Source: Ahaetulla prasina | Lineage: Eukaryota; Chordata; Lepidosauria; Squamata; Colubridae | DNA: 64,000 nucleotides | NCBI RefSeq assembly: GCF_028640845.1 | Contig: NC_080540.1 | Coordinates: 48,528,561 to 48,592,560, forward strand | Direction: 5' to 3' | Shown here: in pieces, positions 44,141 through 54,920 of the stretch | How the letters are laid out: every line of letters starts with the position of its first letter | Numbering within the stretch: the first letter of the stretch is position 1 | Translations under genes and position numbers: made by a program | Notes under the pieces: generated by a model | What the model was told of the DNA's origin: nothing | Databases searched by the model: none | The model's input: the letters and a program-made list of their open reading frames with translations, nothing else

Positions 44141-45430
44141 ACATGTATTATATATTAATGAACTTCCATCTCTTTTCTTTCTCTTTCTATACATTTTACG
44201 TTAAAAATGTTTTTCTAAAACATTAGAAATCTAGATTTATGGTCAAGATTATTGGAAGAATCCATAAGCTTTCTATAAGTAGATATAATTTTTTTTCAGA
44301 GATGTGAGTTGAGAGTTTTTATACAAAAGTTAGGAAGAGTGGCTGGCAAACAATTTCATACCTAGTCACTCAATTTTCTTGATAATATTAAGACTTTTCA
44401 TAGTCTTGTCAATGTACTGCAATTTGAATACAAAATCCATTGAGAGTTAATAATTCCGTTTTGTCTCTTTAGATTGAATAATTTTATTTTCTTTAAAGAT
44501 CAATCAATCTAAATGGACACCACTATAAACAGTCTCTATATGTTCTGGCTGTTTTCCTTCTTTATTGTCTTACAGTGCACTATAACAGCTGTTTTTCTTT
44601 CCCAAGTGGTAATATGTAAGCTTTCACTTTTTACATGATTTATTGTCTTGGTGCATTCACTTGTTTAAGATATGGATGTAATGAAGACACTGTTTTTCAG
44701 AAATGAAATAAAACAAGACTTTGCTTACTCACACAATTGCTGGTATATAGTCTGGATTTTATCAGATGTTTATAGTTTTTAGTTTAGTTTTCAAATCATG
44801 TAGCAAAAATTTAAATTCAAGAGCATGATATCTATAGTGTAAATGAACCCTTTGAAATTTGCCCAGTTTTGCTTTTTTGTGTAAACTGAATAGCTATAAT
44901 ATTTTTTAAGAACTCAAGAAATAATATAATTCTGGTATATAGTTAGTTCCAAATGATGGCAGAGATTTTTATTGTTGCCTTTCGGTAACACTTAGTTTTG
45001 TGCTCTGGGGTCATCTAAAAAGGGTTTATGCTTTTAGGATGTTATATTTTATAGGACTATATTTTACAGGCTGTAGGATGTCTGCGATAGAAAGATGGCA
45101 TGCACATACTAAAAAAATAAACAAGTAAATGATCTTGAACAAGAAGCAGATGTCTAATGTGCAATCCATATATCTTAGTTAGAGAGACTTACAGTATAAA
45201 TTATTTGTTTTCAGATTATATTTTGATAATATTTTATTAGCACTAACCAAAATGCATGCAACCTTTTTGATTTCTTCAATGATATTGCAAAGCAAAGGAT
45301 TTGAAAGGTTATCCAGTCTTTTATAGCACTTATGTTGATTCTAATAAAGGCGCTCACTTGTGTATTGTGGATGTTTATATGGACTAAAATTGTTGAATGA
45401 AAAAAATCCTTTTTTTAACCATACTGTATC
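44141..45430. other. No recognised gene
   Basis: AT-rich, nothing recognised. Confidence 0.45.
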
Positions 45431-45439
45431 TGAGAGGAA

Positions 45440-45900
45440 AGCAATGCTCATAAAGGTTAGATGCAATCTATCAGTGTTGACTCTTAGCAACCACAAAGAT
45501 AGGTACTCTCCAGGATTATCTGTCCTCATCCTGGCCATTTAGATCCATCAGAATCGCATTAATTTATAATCTAATCCATTCACCTTGCTGCCGGTGGTCC
45601 TCTTTTTGCTTCCATTTCTCTTAACAATATAGACTTTTCAAGAGGGTTGTGCTTTCAGATAATGTGTCCAAAATATGATGACTTGAATGTGGATTTTGTG
45701 CCCTCAGCTGAGAAGTCTGGAATGATTTTTATGATCAATTTGTTTGTTTTATGGCTAACATGATATACTCAAGAATCTTTTCCAGCCCCAAAGTCTAAAA
45801 GTATCAATATTCTTTCTGTTTTGCTTCTTCAAAGTCCAACTTTCTCATTCATGAAATGTCTGAAAAACCATTGTCTATAATATTCTCATCTTTGTGCTAT
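45440..45900 (-). mobile_element. Old BovB/RTE LINE fragment
   Basis: Plus strand shows, in diverged form, CTCTTTTTGCTTCCATTTCT, AATGTGTCCAAAATATGATG, CTCAAGAATCTTTTCCAGCC and CTTCAAAGTCCAACTTTCTC, in the order found in antisense BovB. No frame survives. More diverged than the copy at 25.8 kb. Confidence 0.5.
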
Positions 45901-45989
45901 ATTCATATGATGGCATCTGAATAACTTCTCCAAAGTTTTAATTGCTATTCTACTAAGTAAAAGATTGTGCTGTATTACCTGATTGCTGG

Positions 45990-46322
45990 TTATTTTTTAT
46001 ATATATAAATAATGCAAGGCAGCAAACATACATAATATTCCTTCCTCTTCCTATTTTCCCCACTACAACAATCTGTAAGGTAGATTGGGCTAAGACACGG
46101 GTGTCAAACTCTGGTGTCACGTTGCCTTCATGTGAAATATTGTGATGTTTTTTCCCTTTGTGGAGCTTGGGAAATTTCCCATATCTGGCCTGTGGGCCGC
46201 CATTTTGACACCCCTGAGCTAAGTGAAAGCGACTAGCCCAAATTCATGCAACTGGCTTTCATATCTAAAACTCTCAATCTCCTGATTTCTAGGCCAACAT
46301 CTTAACCACTACACCAATTTGA
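45990..46322 (-). mobile_element. tRNA-derived SINE split by a MITE
   Basis: The minus-strand head is GGTGTAGTGGTTAAGATGTT then GGCCTAGAAATCAGGAG. The body continues on the far side of 46096-46216 with GCCCAATCTACCTTACAG and a tail near 45995-46020. The MITE separates the two. Confidence 0.78.
46096..46216. mobile_element. hAT-type MITE inside a SINE (121 bp)
   Basis: Ends CACGGGTGTCAAACTC and TTTTGACACCCCTG. GCTAAG occurs on both sides (46089-46094 and about 46218-46223) as a degraded target repeat. The host SINE becomes continuous when it is removed. Confidence 0.8.
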
Positions 46323-46504
46323 CTCTGTACTTTGGGGTTTGGTAGTCAATTCCAAAAGAAGGAAGGTATTCAACACTTCAGTGTCTTTGCTGCCATTGTT
46401 TTCTACGCATTGTCATTAAATTTAGTCTTCTTATATTTAATCACAGTCACATATTTTCCTGTGCTTCTTAACTTTCCTTACAAGAGCTTGAAGATAATAG
46501 GAGG

Positions 46505-46575
46505 AGGAAGGTGGGTTGGATATGTTTTATCCTTGAGTTATTTGTAAAAATATGAATACGAATAAATAAATACAA
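46505..46575 (+). mobile_element. SINE 3' tail fragment
   Basis: Contains GGTGGGTTGGATATGTTTTA and TCCTTGAGTTATTTGTAAAA, followed by AATAAATAAATA. Only the tail is left. Confidence 0.5.
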
Positions 46576-47690
46576 TTTAGAAAGGAAGTTTCCAGGAGTT
46601 GTCTAAATAAAATGTTTAACAAAAGAGAGTCATCTAGATTTAATACAGAATACAATATCTCTTGGAGAACTTTGGTTTGTCGTATTAAATAGGCACTACA
46701 ATAAGACTTCTGAAATTCAAGGAAGTTTTCACAAGAGCAAGGATTCCCACCCAACTGACCTTCCCTCCCTCTTGCCTTTTTACTTTTTCCTCAAAGAAGC
46801 CATACTATCTTCCATCACATCAAGCCAACAAGGCTTTCTCCCTCTATTCAGCTCCCTTCTATACCAGTAATCATTTTCTCTTTGTTCCCAAAATGAGGTA
46901 TTCCCTGCTAAAATCCTTTTCCTCTTTTCCTCGACCAAGAATAAGTACATTCTTACCATTTTTGTCTACCAAATCTACAGCTGCAAATAAACAAAAGTGA
47001 GTTGTTTCTTAAAATCCACTGCCTCCCTACTTTCCTTTGAACTCAGTTTGCATTTTTCTGTTATTAAACTGAATATATTAAATTCTGTAGAGGTGATTTG
47101 CTTCTTCCTTTTGACTATTTTGTATGCCAGCCTAATATATTCTTTTGGTTACGCTGTCAACAATCTATTATTTTATTGCCATTTATATCATTAATCTCAA
47201 ATATTATTTCATGTATCATTTTATTGTTATAGTTTTATTTTTTGAATCTCAGAATACATAAGTCTGTTTGCTAATTAAAATAAATATACTAAATGTATTG
47301 TATTATATTGTAATATAGTACAGTATTTACTATCATATTAACAATTAATAATATCTGCATTGTGGGAGATTCCTGTTACTAATATAATTAATTAAAGAAA
47401 TAAATGGGGCTCCCCCCCTCTCTCACACATTCTGTGTGCTTCACGACTGTGGTGAAGCTAACAGTTAGATAAAATGACCAAAACGTTAAAAATAACTATT
47501 GTCTGAACATGGCCATTTTTGGACTATAGCTTTTGGTATGTGTATGCACAGAATAGTGCTACTCATAATCATTTAAAATCATCCAGCTCTCCATGATTCT
47601 GAGTACTTTATACTACAAATAAGCTGAACAATAAAATAAAAGAGCAAAGAGCTACTATGGTCTACAAGAAAAAGCAGTCAATTACTCCTG
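46576..47690. other. No recognised gene
   Basis: AT-rich, with nothing recognised. Confidence 0.45.
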
Positions 47691-47699
47691 GATCAAAGA

Positions 47700-47965
47700 G
47701 TAACTTGCCCCTTGAAGCAATGATCAAAACCCAGAAATTCTTAAAAAATTGAGCATGTGATTTCAAGGAGACAATGGGTTAGGAAAAAAACTGACTGTAT
47801 CAGACAAATCTGATGGAAAAAGAGAATAATTGAAAGACCACATTTAAATGGACCGGCTCAAGAAGATCACTGGAATCTTTTTGGAACAACTATGAATTAT
47901 TAGGGAAATATGCCTACAGAGATACCAGGAGTCAAACTTGACTCAGTGGCACTTAACTGCAGAAT
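47700..47965 (+). mobile_element. Degraded RTE-related tail
   Basis: Contains GAGATACCAGGAGTCAAACT and TGACTCAGTGGCACTTAACT, the kind of 3' end shared by BovB/RTE LINEs and SINEs that use them. Limits and class are uncertain. Confidence 0.35.
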
Positions 47966-48087
47966 GACAAACCAGGGGTTTAGAAACTAAACCTACCATT
48001 TAATTTAATCCGTCAAACACTACAACTTGCATGCTGCACTCCTTTTAATTTGCTGTGGGAATTCTAGCCTCTGTGGAAGTTCAATCC

Positions 48088-48275
48088 TGCCTTAGGCATG
48101 AAAGCTACCTTAGTGACTTTGGGCCAGTCAACCTCTCTTACTCCAATTCATCTCACAGGGCTATTGTGAGGAAAACAGGTGAAGGAAAGAGTATTAGATA
48201 TGTTCACCATCTCGAGTTATTTATAAAAATAATAAATTCAATGTTTTGGTTTTTTAGAAAAATATCTAAATAAAT
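48088..48275 (+). mobile_element. tRNA-derived SINE, 3' two thirds
   Basis: TTTGGGCCAGTCAACCTCTC, CTCACAGGGCTATTGTGAGG and TATGTTCACCATCTCGAGTT follow in the SINE order seen inverted at 42195 and 45990. The tRNA head is missing. Confidence 0.68.
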
Positions 48276-49130
48276 TCCTCTCTCATATTTTCTGCAGTTG
48301 CCTCAGTATGCAGTATTGGTTATTTGAAATGCCCAACAATGCAATCTGATAACAAAAATAGATGGAAACTAGAACAGCAGAGCAATTCAGTCAAGCAGCT
48401 TAACTTGACCATTGAGAAGATTTCAGATTAATGGGGAAAACAGTGGTTTAAAATTGCTTAATGTTTTGTTCACTACTGAGCATGTACATGAATATTGCAC
48501 ACTGTGCTAGAGGAACAATTAGAAATCAGTATTTCAGTTAACTCAATATACAGCCTTTTCATTGAATGTATCATCTGACAGTTAAAACAATCAGCAGAGA
48601 CTTCTGAGCTATAAACAACTAGTGGGAACAATTACTTCAAACCAAATTAAATGACAAAATGTCGCTTGGAAGCTTCTAAATTGCCAGAAAAATAAATCAT
48701 GTCACTAAAGAAAGTAAACCACCAAGACTTTATAATCATCTTTCCATTGCTATCAAGATTGCCCATTGTCATATAACTGAAAATTAGTTTGACCTTTGCA
48801 GGGTTGCAGGCCTTTGCTTTGTTTTCCATTTGACTTGAGATTATACCAAAGTTAGTCCAAACATGCTGTTGTTTTCAGATATATCCTGCTTACCCTCTGA
48901 ATCTGTAGTTACTAATGACATACCAAATATAGTACATTGTCCAATATTTTATTACAAGTGTTTTTAGAAATGTTAATAAAATTATGGTATATTTCAGTAT
49001 TATATGCCTCCTGAACACATTTCAGCATACAAGATTCAGTTACCATGAGTATGTGAATTAAATACAAAGCATAATATAAACACTTCTAGTATTAAGACAC
49101 TGTAAAGTGAGGCCCCAAAATATAAGTGTA
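48276..49130. other. No recognised gene
   Basis: AT-rich, nothing recognised. Confidence 0.45.
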
Positions 49131-49134
49131 TGCC

Positions 49135-49381
49135 AAGCAAATAGCAATAACACTTAGTAATAGCATTTAGACTTATATACTGCTTCACAGTGCTTTACAG
49201 CCCTCTCTAAGCAGTTTACAGAGTCAGCATATTGCCTCCAACAATCTGGATCCCTTTTTACCAACCTCAGAAGGATGCTTCAGCCTGGTGAGATTTAAAC
49301 TACCAAATTCTTGGCTGCCGGCGGTCAGCAGAAGTAGCCTGCGTTACTGCATTTTAACAACTGTGCCACCACGGCTCCTAT
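49135..49381 (-). mobile_element. Full-length-looking tRNA-derived SINE
   Basis: Minus strand head GGAGCCGTGGTGGCACAGTT, then GCAGGCTACTTCTGCTGACC, a diverged B box (AGTTTAAATC), GGTTGGTAAAAAGGGATCCA, GGAGGCAATATGCTGACTCT, and tail GTATATAAGTCTAAATGCTA. Overall this is the squamate tRNA SINE pattern (Sauria-type). Transcribed by RNA polymerase III and moved by a LINE in trans when active. Confidence 0.8.
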
Positions 49382-49989
49382 ACGTATCCAGGGGCTTCTT
49401 TGTGGAACTTGCAAGTTTCATATCAAGCTAAAGAAGAAGAAGGAAGCCAACCAGTTTCCACAATATACTCTGAAGCATTTCTCCACAATATCCAAAAAGA
49501 ACATTAGGAACCACCTAGAACTATTAAAACTCACTGCTAGCAACAAGAGGAACTATGAAATGAAATCTAGTAAGTTGTTAAAAGATAAATGAAAAAAAAA
49601 TCTGCCAAAGAAGAAAGAGAAACGGGAAAAAATGGATTTAAGAACTTTGTGGAAATTGCCAAGAAGAAAAGAGCAACTAAAGCCAAGGAAGAACTCAGAA
49701 AGAACTTCCAAGTTTTAATTTGGTATGTTTAAGAGTGCCAAGAGATAGAGAATAACTGATTCAAAGAAAATCAAATATTGAAACTATGTACAGTAGAAAT
49801 GTCAACATCTAGAATACTATAGAATATGTTTCCTACTCCTAAGAACCTTTAATATTGAAAGATGAAGTTAAATTTGCTCTCTGGTTATTATCAAGTCAGA
49901 ACAGGAATTAATGGAATATATTTAGAAATATATAGAAATGTATTCCATTAATTATGTAGAAATATAGCAAGCAACTCAAGAAGAATCAG

Positions 49990-50600
49990 TAATGCTTCTA
50001 GCTAAGTTATGCCAGCAAATCTAGAGGATGATATTATGGCAAAATTGGAAGAAATCAGTCTATAGGAAAATACCAAAGAAAGGAGACTTAATAACGAGCA
50101 AGGTATCAGAATACTTCCTTAATTCCACATTTTAGCAAAATAACGCATGGGATCATTTGATGCAGACTACAGCCCTGTAAGGAAAGGGAAGTTATAGAAG
50201 GCAGGTTAATTTTTTAAAAGGCAGAGGAACAAGACACGTTATTGCTGGTCCATGGTGTATACTTGAGAATTTAAAAATAATAATAATCCTGAAGTAGTTA
50301 ATATGTGCTTTAGTGATTACTGAACAACCTTTGATTGTGTTGACCATACCGAGCTATGGAATCCTAGAACATCTTTCTATCCTCATGAAAAATCAATACA
50401 TAAGACAATCACAGTCCAAAATAGCACATGATGAAACAGATTTTCTCTAGCTCAGTAAATGAATGTGATAAAGCTGTCTACTCTCTCACTAGTTGCTCAA
50501 CCTACATGTTCAATATGTATTGAAGGAAGCTGATTTGGAAAATGATAAATATGGTTTTAGGGCGTGAAACATCAGTAACCTAACACAACACTACTCTGAT
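49990..50600 (+). mobile_element. Decayed BovB/RTE reverse transcriptase region
   Basis: The plus strand contains AAAAGGCAGAGGAACAAGAC and, about 130 bp later, a frame reading CVDHTELWN, which is RT motif A of RTE-type LINEs (normally FDCVDHNKLW). Further 3' landmarks of the RT follow in broken frames to about 50600. 49400-49990 may be its diverged upstream part. No intact ORF. Confidence 0.5.
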
Positions 50601-50614
50601 AGTTGAAATGAAAA

Positions 50615-50690
50615 TTTTCCCCAGAGCAACAACAATCCTGTGAAGTGAGTTGGGCTGAGAAAGAGTGACTGGTTGGTTGGTTTTCAAGTG
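50615..50690 (-). mobile_element. SINE fragment
   Basis: CAACAATCCTGTGAAGTGAG, TTGGGCTGAGAAAGAGTGAC match the middle of the SINE at 42195-42402, same orientation. Confidence 0.5.
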
Positions 50691-50729
50691 TAACTATCCT
50701 TTTATGTTAGAATAACTCCTTTCTCATTT

Positions 50730-50848
50730 GTGCTGCTTGGAGAGTCCAAGCTATGGGTATTCAAAGCGTCTGATTGACCAGAGACTGAGTTGCAAAATCT
50801 TTGGCTCTGCCTCTTCCTTCTGGCCGAGCCTCTGTTTTTTCAAATCAG
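50730..50848 (+). repeat. DIRS left inverted terminal repeat
   Basis: Starts GTGCTGCTTGGAGAGTCCAA and includes CTGAGTTGCAAAATCTTTGG. Its reverse complement is found at 54774-54893 with a small number of mismatches. Confidence 0.9.
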
Positions 50849-51186
50849 TCAGCCTAGAGAGACGCGATTAGAGTTGCTCTTACTATTTTTCTTAGTTTGG
50901 ATATATATTTTGTTCTTTTTGGAATTGTTCGGTGCAGAGGCTTGCAGGGAGGCTGGGGAAGGTGTGCCTTGTTGCAGGTGGTGCGAATGGCCAGCAGCGC
51001 CCAGATCGGAGTCAGGAAGCGACTCCAGGCCTTCGGCAGGCAGTGGACAGCTGAGAGGCAGACTTCAAAGTGAACCGCGTCATGGGCTGCCATAAGTGTG
51101 GGCAACTGGTGGGAACGAAAAGAAGTCATTTTGCCAGTTCCGCTCTGCCTACGGAGGCTTTTGCAGTGTGTTCTGACCATGTTTTT

Positions 51187-51362
51187 TATATATATATATA
51201 TTTACATTTATATCCCGCCCTTCTCCGAAGACTCAGGACGGCTTACAGTGTATAAGGCAATAGTCTCATTCTATTTGTATATTTACAAAGTCAACTTATT
51301 GCCCCCCCAACAATCTGGGTCCTCATTTTACCTACCTTATAAAGGATGGAAGGCTGAGTTGT
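51187..51362 (-). mobile_element. SINE piece inserted in the DIRS leader
   Basis: Contains TTTATATCCCGCCCTTCTCC, AAGTCAACTTATTGCCCCCC, CAACAATCTGGGTCCTCATT and ATAAAGGATGGAAGGCTGAG. Same family as the split SINE at 58884-60023, but lacking the tRNA-like head. TA repeat lies at its 3' end (51184-51201). Confidence 0.82.
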
Positions 51363-51735
51363 CGGTCTTATGCTGATTTGGAGAACAAATCTAGAGCAAA
51401 GGCGCAGAGAAGCCGTTTTGCGGTTTCGTGCCATTTTTTGCTTCTCCTTTGACGCACCTCCATATTTGGGCTATTTTTGCAACTGTGTTGTTGGTTTGCA
51501 GCCCTGTTCCCACTATTCCTGCTTGGATTATCATTTTTGGTGTTTTTTGGGGACACTGAAAGGACTGTATTAGCCTTATTGCAGGGCCTGGAGTGTGTTT
51601 ATTTGGCTGGTAGCGAATTTTTTTTTCCTAGCCAACACCCAATATGGCGGATCATGCTGACACATGTTGCAGTGGTAACTTGACTATTTTTTTCCTCAGG
51701 CAGAGATAGAGGCTTCTGATCCAAAAGGGGCTGGA

Positions 51736-52974
51736 TTGATTGCAAGTAAACCCACAAGCAGATCCAAGTCTAAAGCTGCTAAATCTGCTACATCTGTTGC
51801 AGCTGACAAAGATGCTATATGTAGGCAAAAGGCCTTGGGGAAGCAGTTTGCCAAAGCTCAAAAGCAGGCAGAAGCAGCCAGGTCCAATCCAGTGCCAGTT
51901 TCTGCCATAGAGGCTAGCACTTCTAGAACATAGGAGGCTAAGTTAAATTGCTCAGAAGGGGGGACACAGAGTTTTCATGCTGTTCCTTTTCAGGAACATT
52001 ATGTTCATCAGCCTGTTTCCAGCTGTAGGCATTCTGGGCCTTCAGCCACGTTTATGCCTACAGTGGCAAGGCTCCACCTGGTAGAGAATTTGGGGTTGGG
52101 TTTGTCCCAGGAGCTTCGTTTTTTGATTACTCAGACTATTTCACAAGGCATTAATTCTGCTCTGCAACGGAGGGGCTTGGCTCCTCATTGCCTTTGAGGT
52201 CTCCCCTGCCTACCACTCATCATCCTCCCTTATAAGGTGAGGTGGGGTTTTTGCCTGAACCTCATTCCCCATTGCATTCCTCACATAGTGAGGTTTTATT
52301 TGAGGGAGAGGTAGAACTGGGGGATTTTGCAATGTCAGATGAAGAAGGCACATCCCAGGATAAGCCTACTCATGCCGGTCTATTCAAGCCTCACTTGTTC
52401 AGGACTTTGCTAACAAAGGCTAAGGCCACAGCTAATACAGGCGTGGCTAGAGAGGCAGAAGGGGACCCTTCGAGGCCTTATGACCCTCTCACAGATTTGT
52501 TTACTGAACCAATTACTACTCAGGAAGTGATTCCTTCGCCACAGTTTTTTAAGGATGTCATACAACGGCAATGGGCCCAGCCGGGTTCAGTTCCTGCCCC
52601 CAGTGGGATGGACAGGAAGTTGTACACTGCTGAGCAGGAGCTTGAAGATCTTTTGCAGATTCCTTCTGTGGAAGTTCCCTTGCCTTCCTAGGCATCAGCA
52701 GCTGTTCTTCCCTCAGACACAGCTGAAGGCCTTGATGATGAGGATAGGAAAGCAGAGCTTTCGGCTGGTACAACTCATCAGGCAGCTGCTTGGGCTATTA
52801 GATCTGCCACTGCTGCATCTTTTTTTTGTAAGAACATCCCTCCTGTGGCTACGTCAAATGCAAGTCAGAGCATCCGTGGAGGATACCAGGTTGCAACAGG
52901 ATATTAGCAAATTTATGGCAGCAACTGAATTCATGGCAGATGCCACCTTAAATGTATCTAAATTTCCCTCATGA
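51736..52974 (+). pseudogene. DIRS gag-like ORF, broken
   Basis: Three pieces: 51736-51933 (IASKPTSRSKSKAAKSATS, basic), 52242-52691 (acidic, with GDFAMSDEEGTSQDKPTHAG and QQ-poor C-terminus), and a continuation in another frame to 52974. The region just before the RT in DIRS elements encodes a gag-like protein of unknown detailed role. Stops at 51934 and 52692 and a frame shift break it. The C-terminal frame 52990-53247 (WRLALALFKGGSLFGELL) continues it. Confidence 0.6.
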
Positions 52975-53562
52975 GCCCTTGTTTCTAATGTGACTTCTCG
53001 CCATCTATTGTGGCTTTGCCAGTGGCAAGCCGATATGAAGTCTAAATGGCGGCTGGCTTTAGCCCTGTTTAAAGGGGGTAGCCTTTTTGGGGAGCTCCTT
53101 GATCCTACCCTGGTGGAAAGTAAGGATAAGTGGAAGGTTCTCCCATATACCTACAGAAGGGCTAAGCGGAGATCCACTCCCTTTTACAGCCTCAGGAGGC
53201 AGGGTTCAACTCCTCTCCCTACCAGAGATCCTATTCTCAGGGCTTGAATAGATCCCAGGATAGGTCATCCTTTCAGGACAGAGTCAGACAGCCGCAATAC
53301 AGGCATCCCTTTCAGGGAGTCAGTAACCGGACTTACTGCCGTTCCAAGTAAATTCCTTTGGAAATTCCCATTGGCGGCTATTTAAACATCTTTGTCAACC
53401 AGTGGTCAGCTACCACTTCAGATGCTTGGGCTTTGCAGACAGTGAGGCTCGGGCTCACTTTAGAGTTTAGAGTTTTGTTCTAACCCACCAAGCCGGTTTG
53501 TCTAATGTCCAGTTTCCATGGATTCAGTTAAAAGAGTTCTTATGGAGGCCGAGATCTAGCTC

Positions 53563-54541
53563 TTGCTGAATATCAAGGCTATAGAACAGGTGCCAGTAGA
53601 CCAGAGGGGTTGCAGTTATTATTCCGTATGTTTTCTGGTTCCTAAGAGTTCAGGAGGACAGAGTGACATTTTAAATTTGAAGGATCTCAATTTGCATGTC
53701 AGGTACAGAAAGTTTACGATGCAGTCCCTGCAATCTATCTTAGCTGGCATCAGGCATGGAGATTTGTTACCCTCAATTGATCTTAAAGAAGCATACCTGC
53801 ATGTGCCGATTAGGTTGTCCCACAGACATTTCCTCCGCTTCGCTTATGCGGGCTGCCATTGGCAATACTTCCCTCAACTCCAACCACCTTTCCATGGTTT
53901 GCAGGCCCTTATGGCTTCCCTATTTGAGCCATTGAGGTCTGCCAGCCTCAGGCTTCTGACCCTCAAGGTGGCATTTTTGGTGGCGATCATGTTGGCGTGC
54001 AGAATTTCAGAACTTCAGTCCATCCTACCTGTGTATTTTTCACCCCGACCAGGTCATTCTTTGCTTGGATCCGACTTTTGTGCCAAAAGTTAATACTTGG
54101 TTCCACAGGGCACCAGAAGTGGTATTACCGGACTTCTGTCCCCGTCCCAGCCATTCAGAGGAACGCCACTGGCATATGTTGGATGTCCGCAGGGCTCTTC
54201 GTAAGTACATTAAACATACAGCCGGGTTCCAGCGTACGGTGTCCCTGTTTGTTTATTTCCAACCCAGGTCCATGAGCACGAAGGTCATGCCATCTTCGAC
54301 TGGTCGCTGGCTGAAGGCATGCATTGTGTTGGCATATGAACATCAGGCCAGACTGCTTCTGGGGCAAATTCCGGTACACTCACCCAGGAGCGCAGCTACC
54401 ACAGCTGCCTGGGGCACACAAACTTCGATCCTGGAGATCTGCAGGGCAGCTATCTGGGCTTCATCTTCACCATTTTTAAAAAATTACAAGTTAGACATCT
54501 TTGCATCTGCTGAGGCGGCGTTCGGAAGACTGGTGTTGTAA
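53563..54541 (+). pseudogene. DIRS RT start fused to tyrosine recombinase
   Basis: The frame 53563-54093 begins with RT fingers and motif A (FLVPKSSGGQSDILNLKDLN, PSIDLKEAYLHVPI, FLRFAYAG), then after about residue 110 switches to the recombinase (FEPLRSASLRLLTLKVAFLV, RISELQ). After a frameshift near 54030 the recombinase continues in 54065-54541 (LDVRRALRKYIKHTAGFQRT, VHSPRSAATTAAW, KNYKLDIF). The candidate catalytic residues R (in RISEL), H and R (HSPR) and Y (NYK) are present. The usual RT motifs B and C and the RNase H are gone, which points to an internal deletion. The product would not reverse-transcribe, though a recombinase segment is largely kept. Confidence 0.85.
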
Positions 54542-54607
54542 CGTGTCCTTCCGGCCAAGAGGACCCTGGACCAACCTGTTTCCCGCCCTATTACGATTTA
54601 GCTTGGG

Positions 54608-54642
54608 TATATCCCATAGCTTGGACTCTCCAAGCTGCGCAC
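54608..54642. repeat. DIRS internal complementary region
   Basis: ATCCCATAGCTTGGACTCTC followed by CAAGCTGCGCAC is the complement of the left terminal end (50730-50757). DIRS elements use such a region to template circular DNA closure. Confidence 0.7.
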
Positions 54643-54645
54643 GTT

Positions 54646-54920
54646 GGACTTACCTGAATGTTCTTTCTATGTGCGCTGCAGGTGAGTCCAATCCCACCCT
54701 GGCTGCAACAGCCTGGGGTCCAGGAGTGGTCTTTTCATCAAGTGGGCTTTGCCTTCTCCAGTTCTTGCTCTTCGTTGAAAAAACTGAGGCTCGGCTGGGA
54801 GGAAGAGGTGGGGCCAAAGATTTTGCAACTCAGTCTCTTGCCCATTAGATGCTTTGAATACCCATATCTTGGACTCTCCTGCAGCGCACATAGAAAGAAC
54901 GTTCAGGTAAGTCCAATGTT
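54646..54920. repeat. Inverted 42-nt pair at DIRS 3' end
   Basis: ACTTACCTGAATGTTCTTTC... (54648-54690) is inverted at 54880-54916 (CTGCAGCGCACATAGAAAGA... to GGTAAGTCCAA). The two arms surround the right terminal repeat and could fold into a long stem. Confidence 0.75.
54774..54893 (-). repeat. DIRS right inverted terminal repeat
   Basis: Contains CTGAGGCTCGGCTGGGAGGA, CCAAAGATTTTGCAACTCAG and ACCCATATCTTGGACTCTCC, the inverse of the left terminus. Confidence 0.9.

Larger units (their letters stand above)
50730..54920 (+). mobile_element. DIRS-type tyrosine-recombinase retrotransposon, internally deleted
   Basis: The order is inverted terminal repeat (50730-50848), leader, gag-like ORF pieces (51736-52974), the start of reverse transcriptase (53563-53900) joined to a tyrosine recombinase (53900-54541), an internal copy of the terminal repeat end (54612-54642), and the opposite inverted terminal repeat (54774-54893). 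DIRS elements insert through a recombinase rather than an integrase and have inverted rather than direct terminal repeats, as here. The palm end of RT and the RNase H are absent. A SINE piece lies at 51187-51362. No target duplication is expected and none was seen. Confidence 0.88.
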
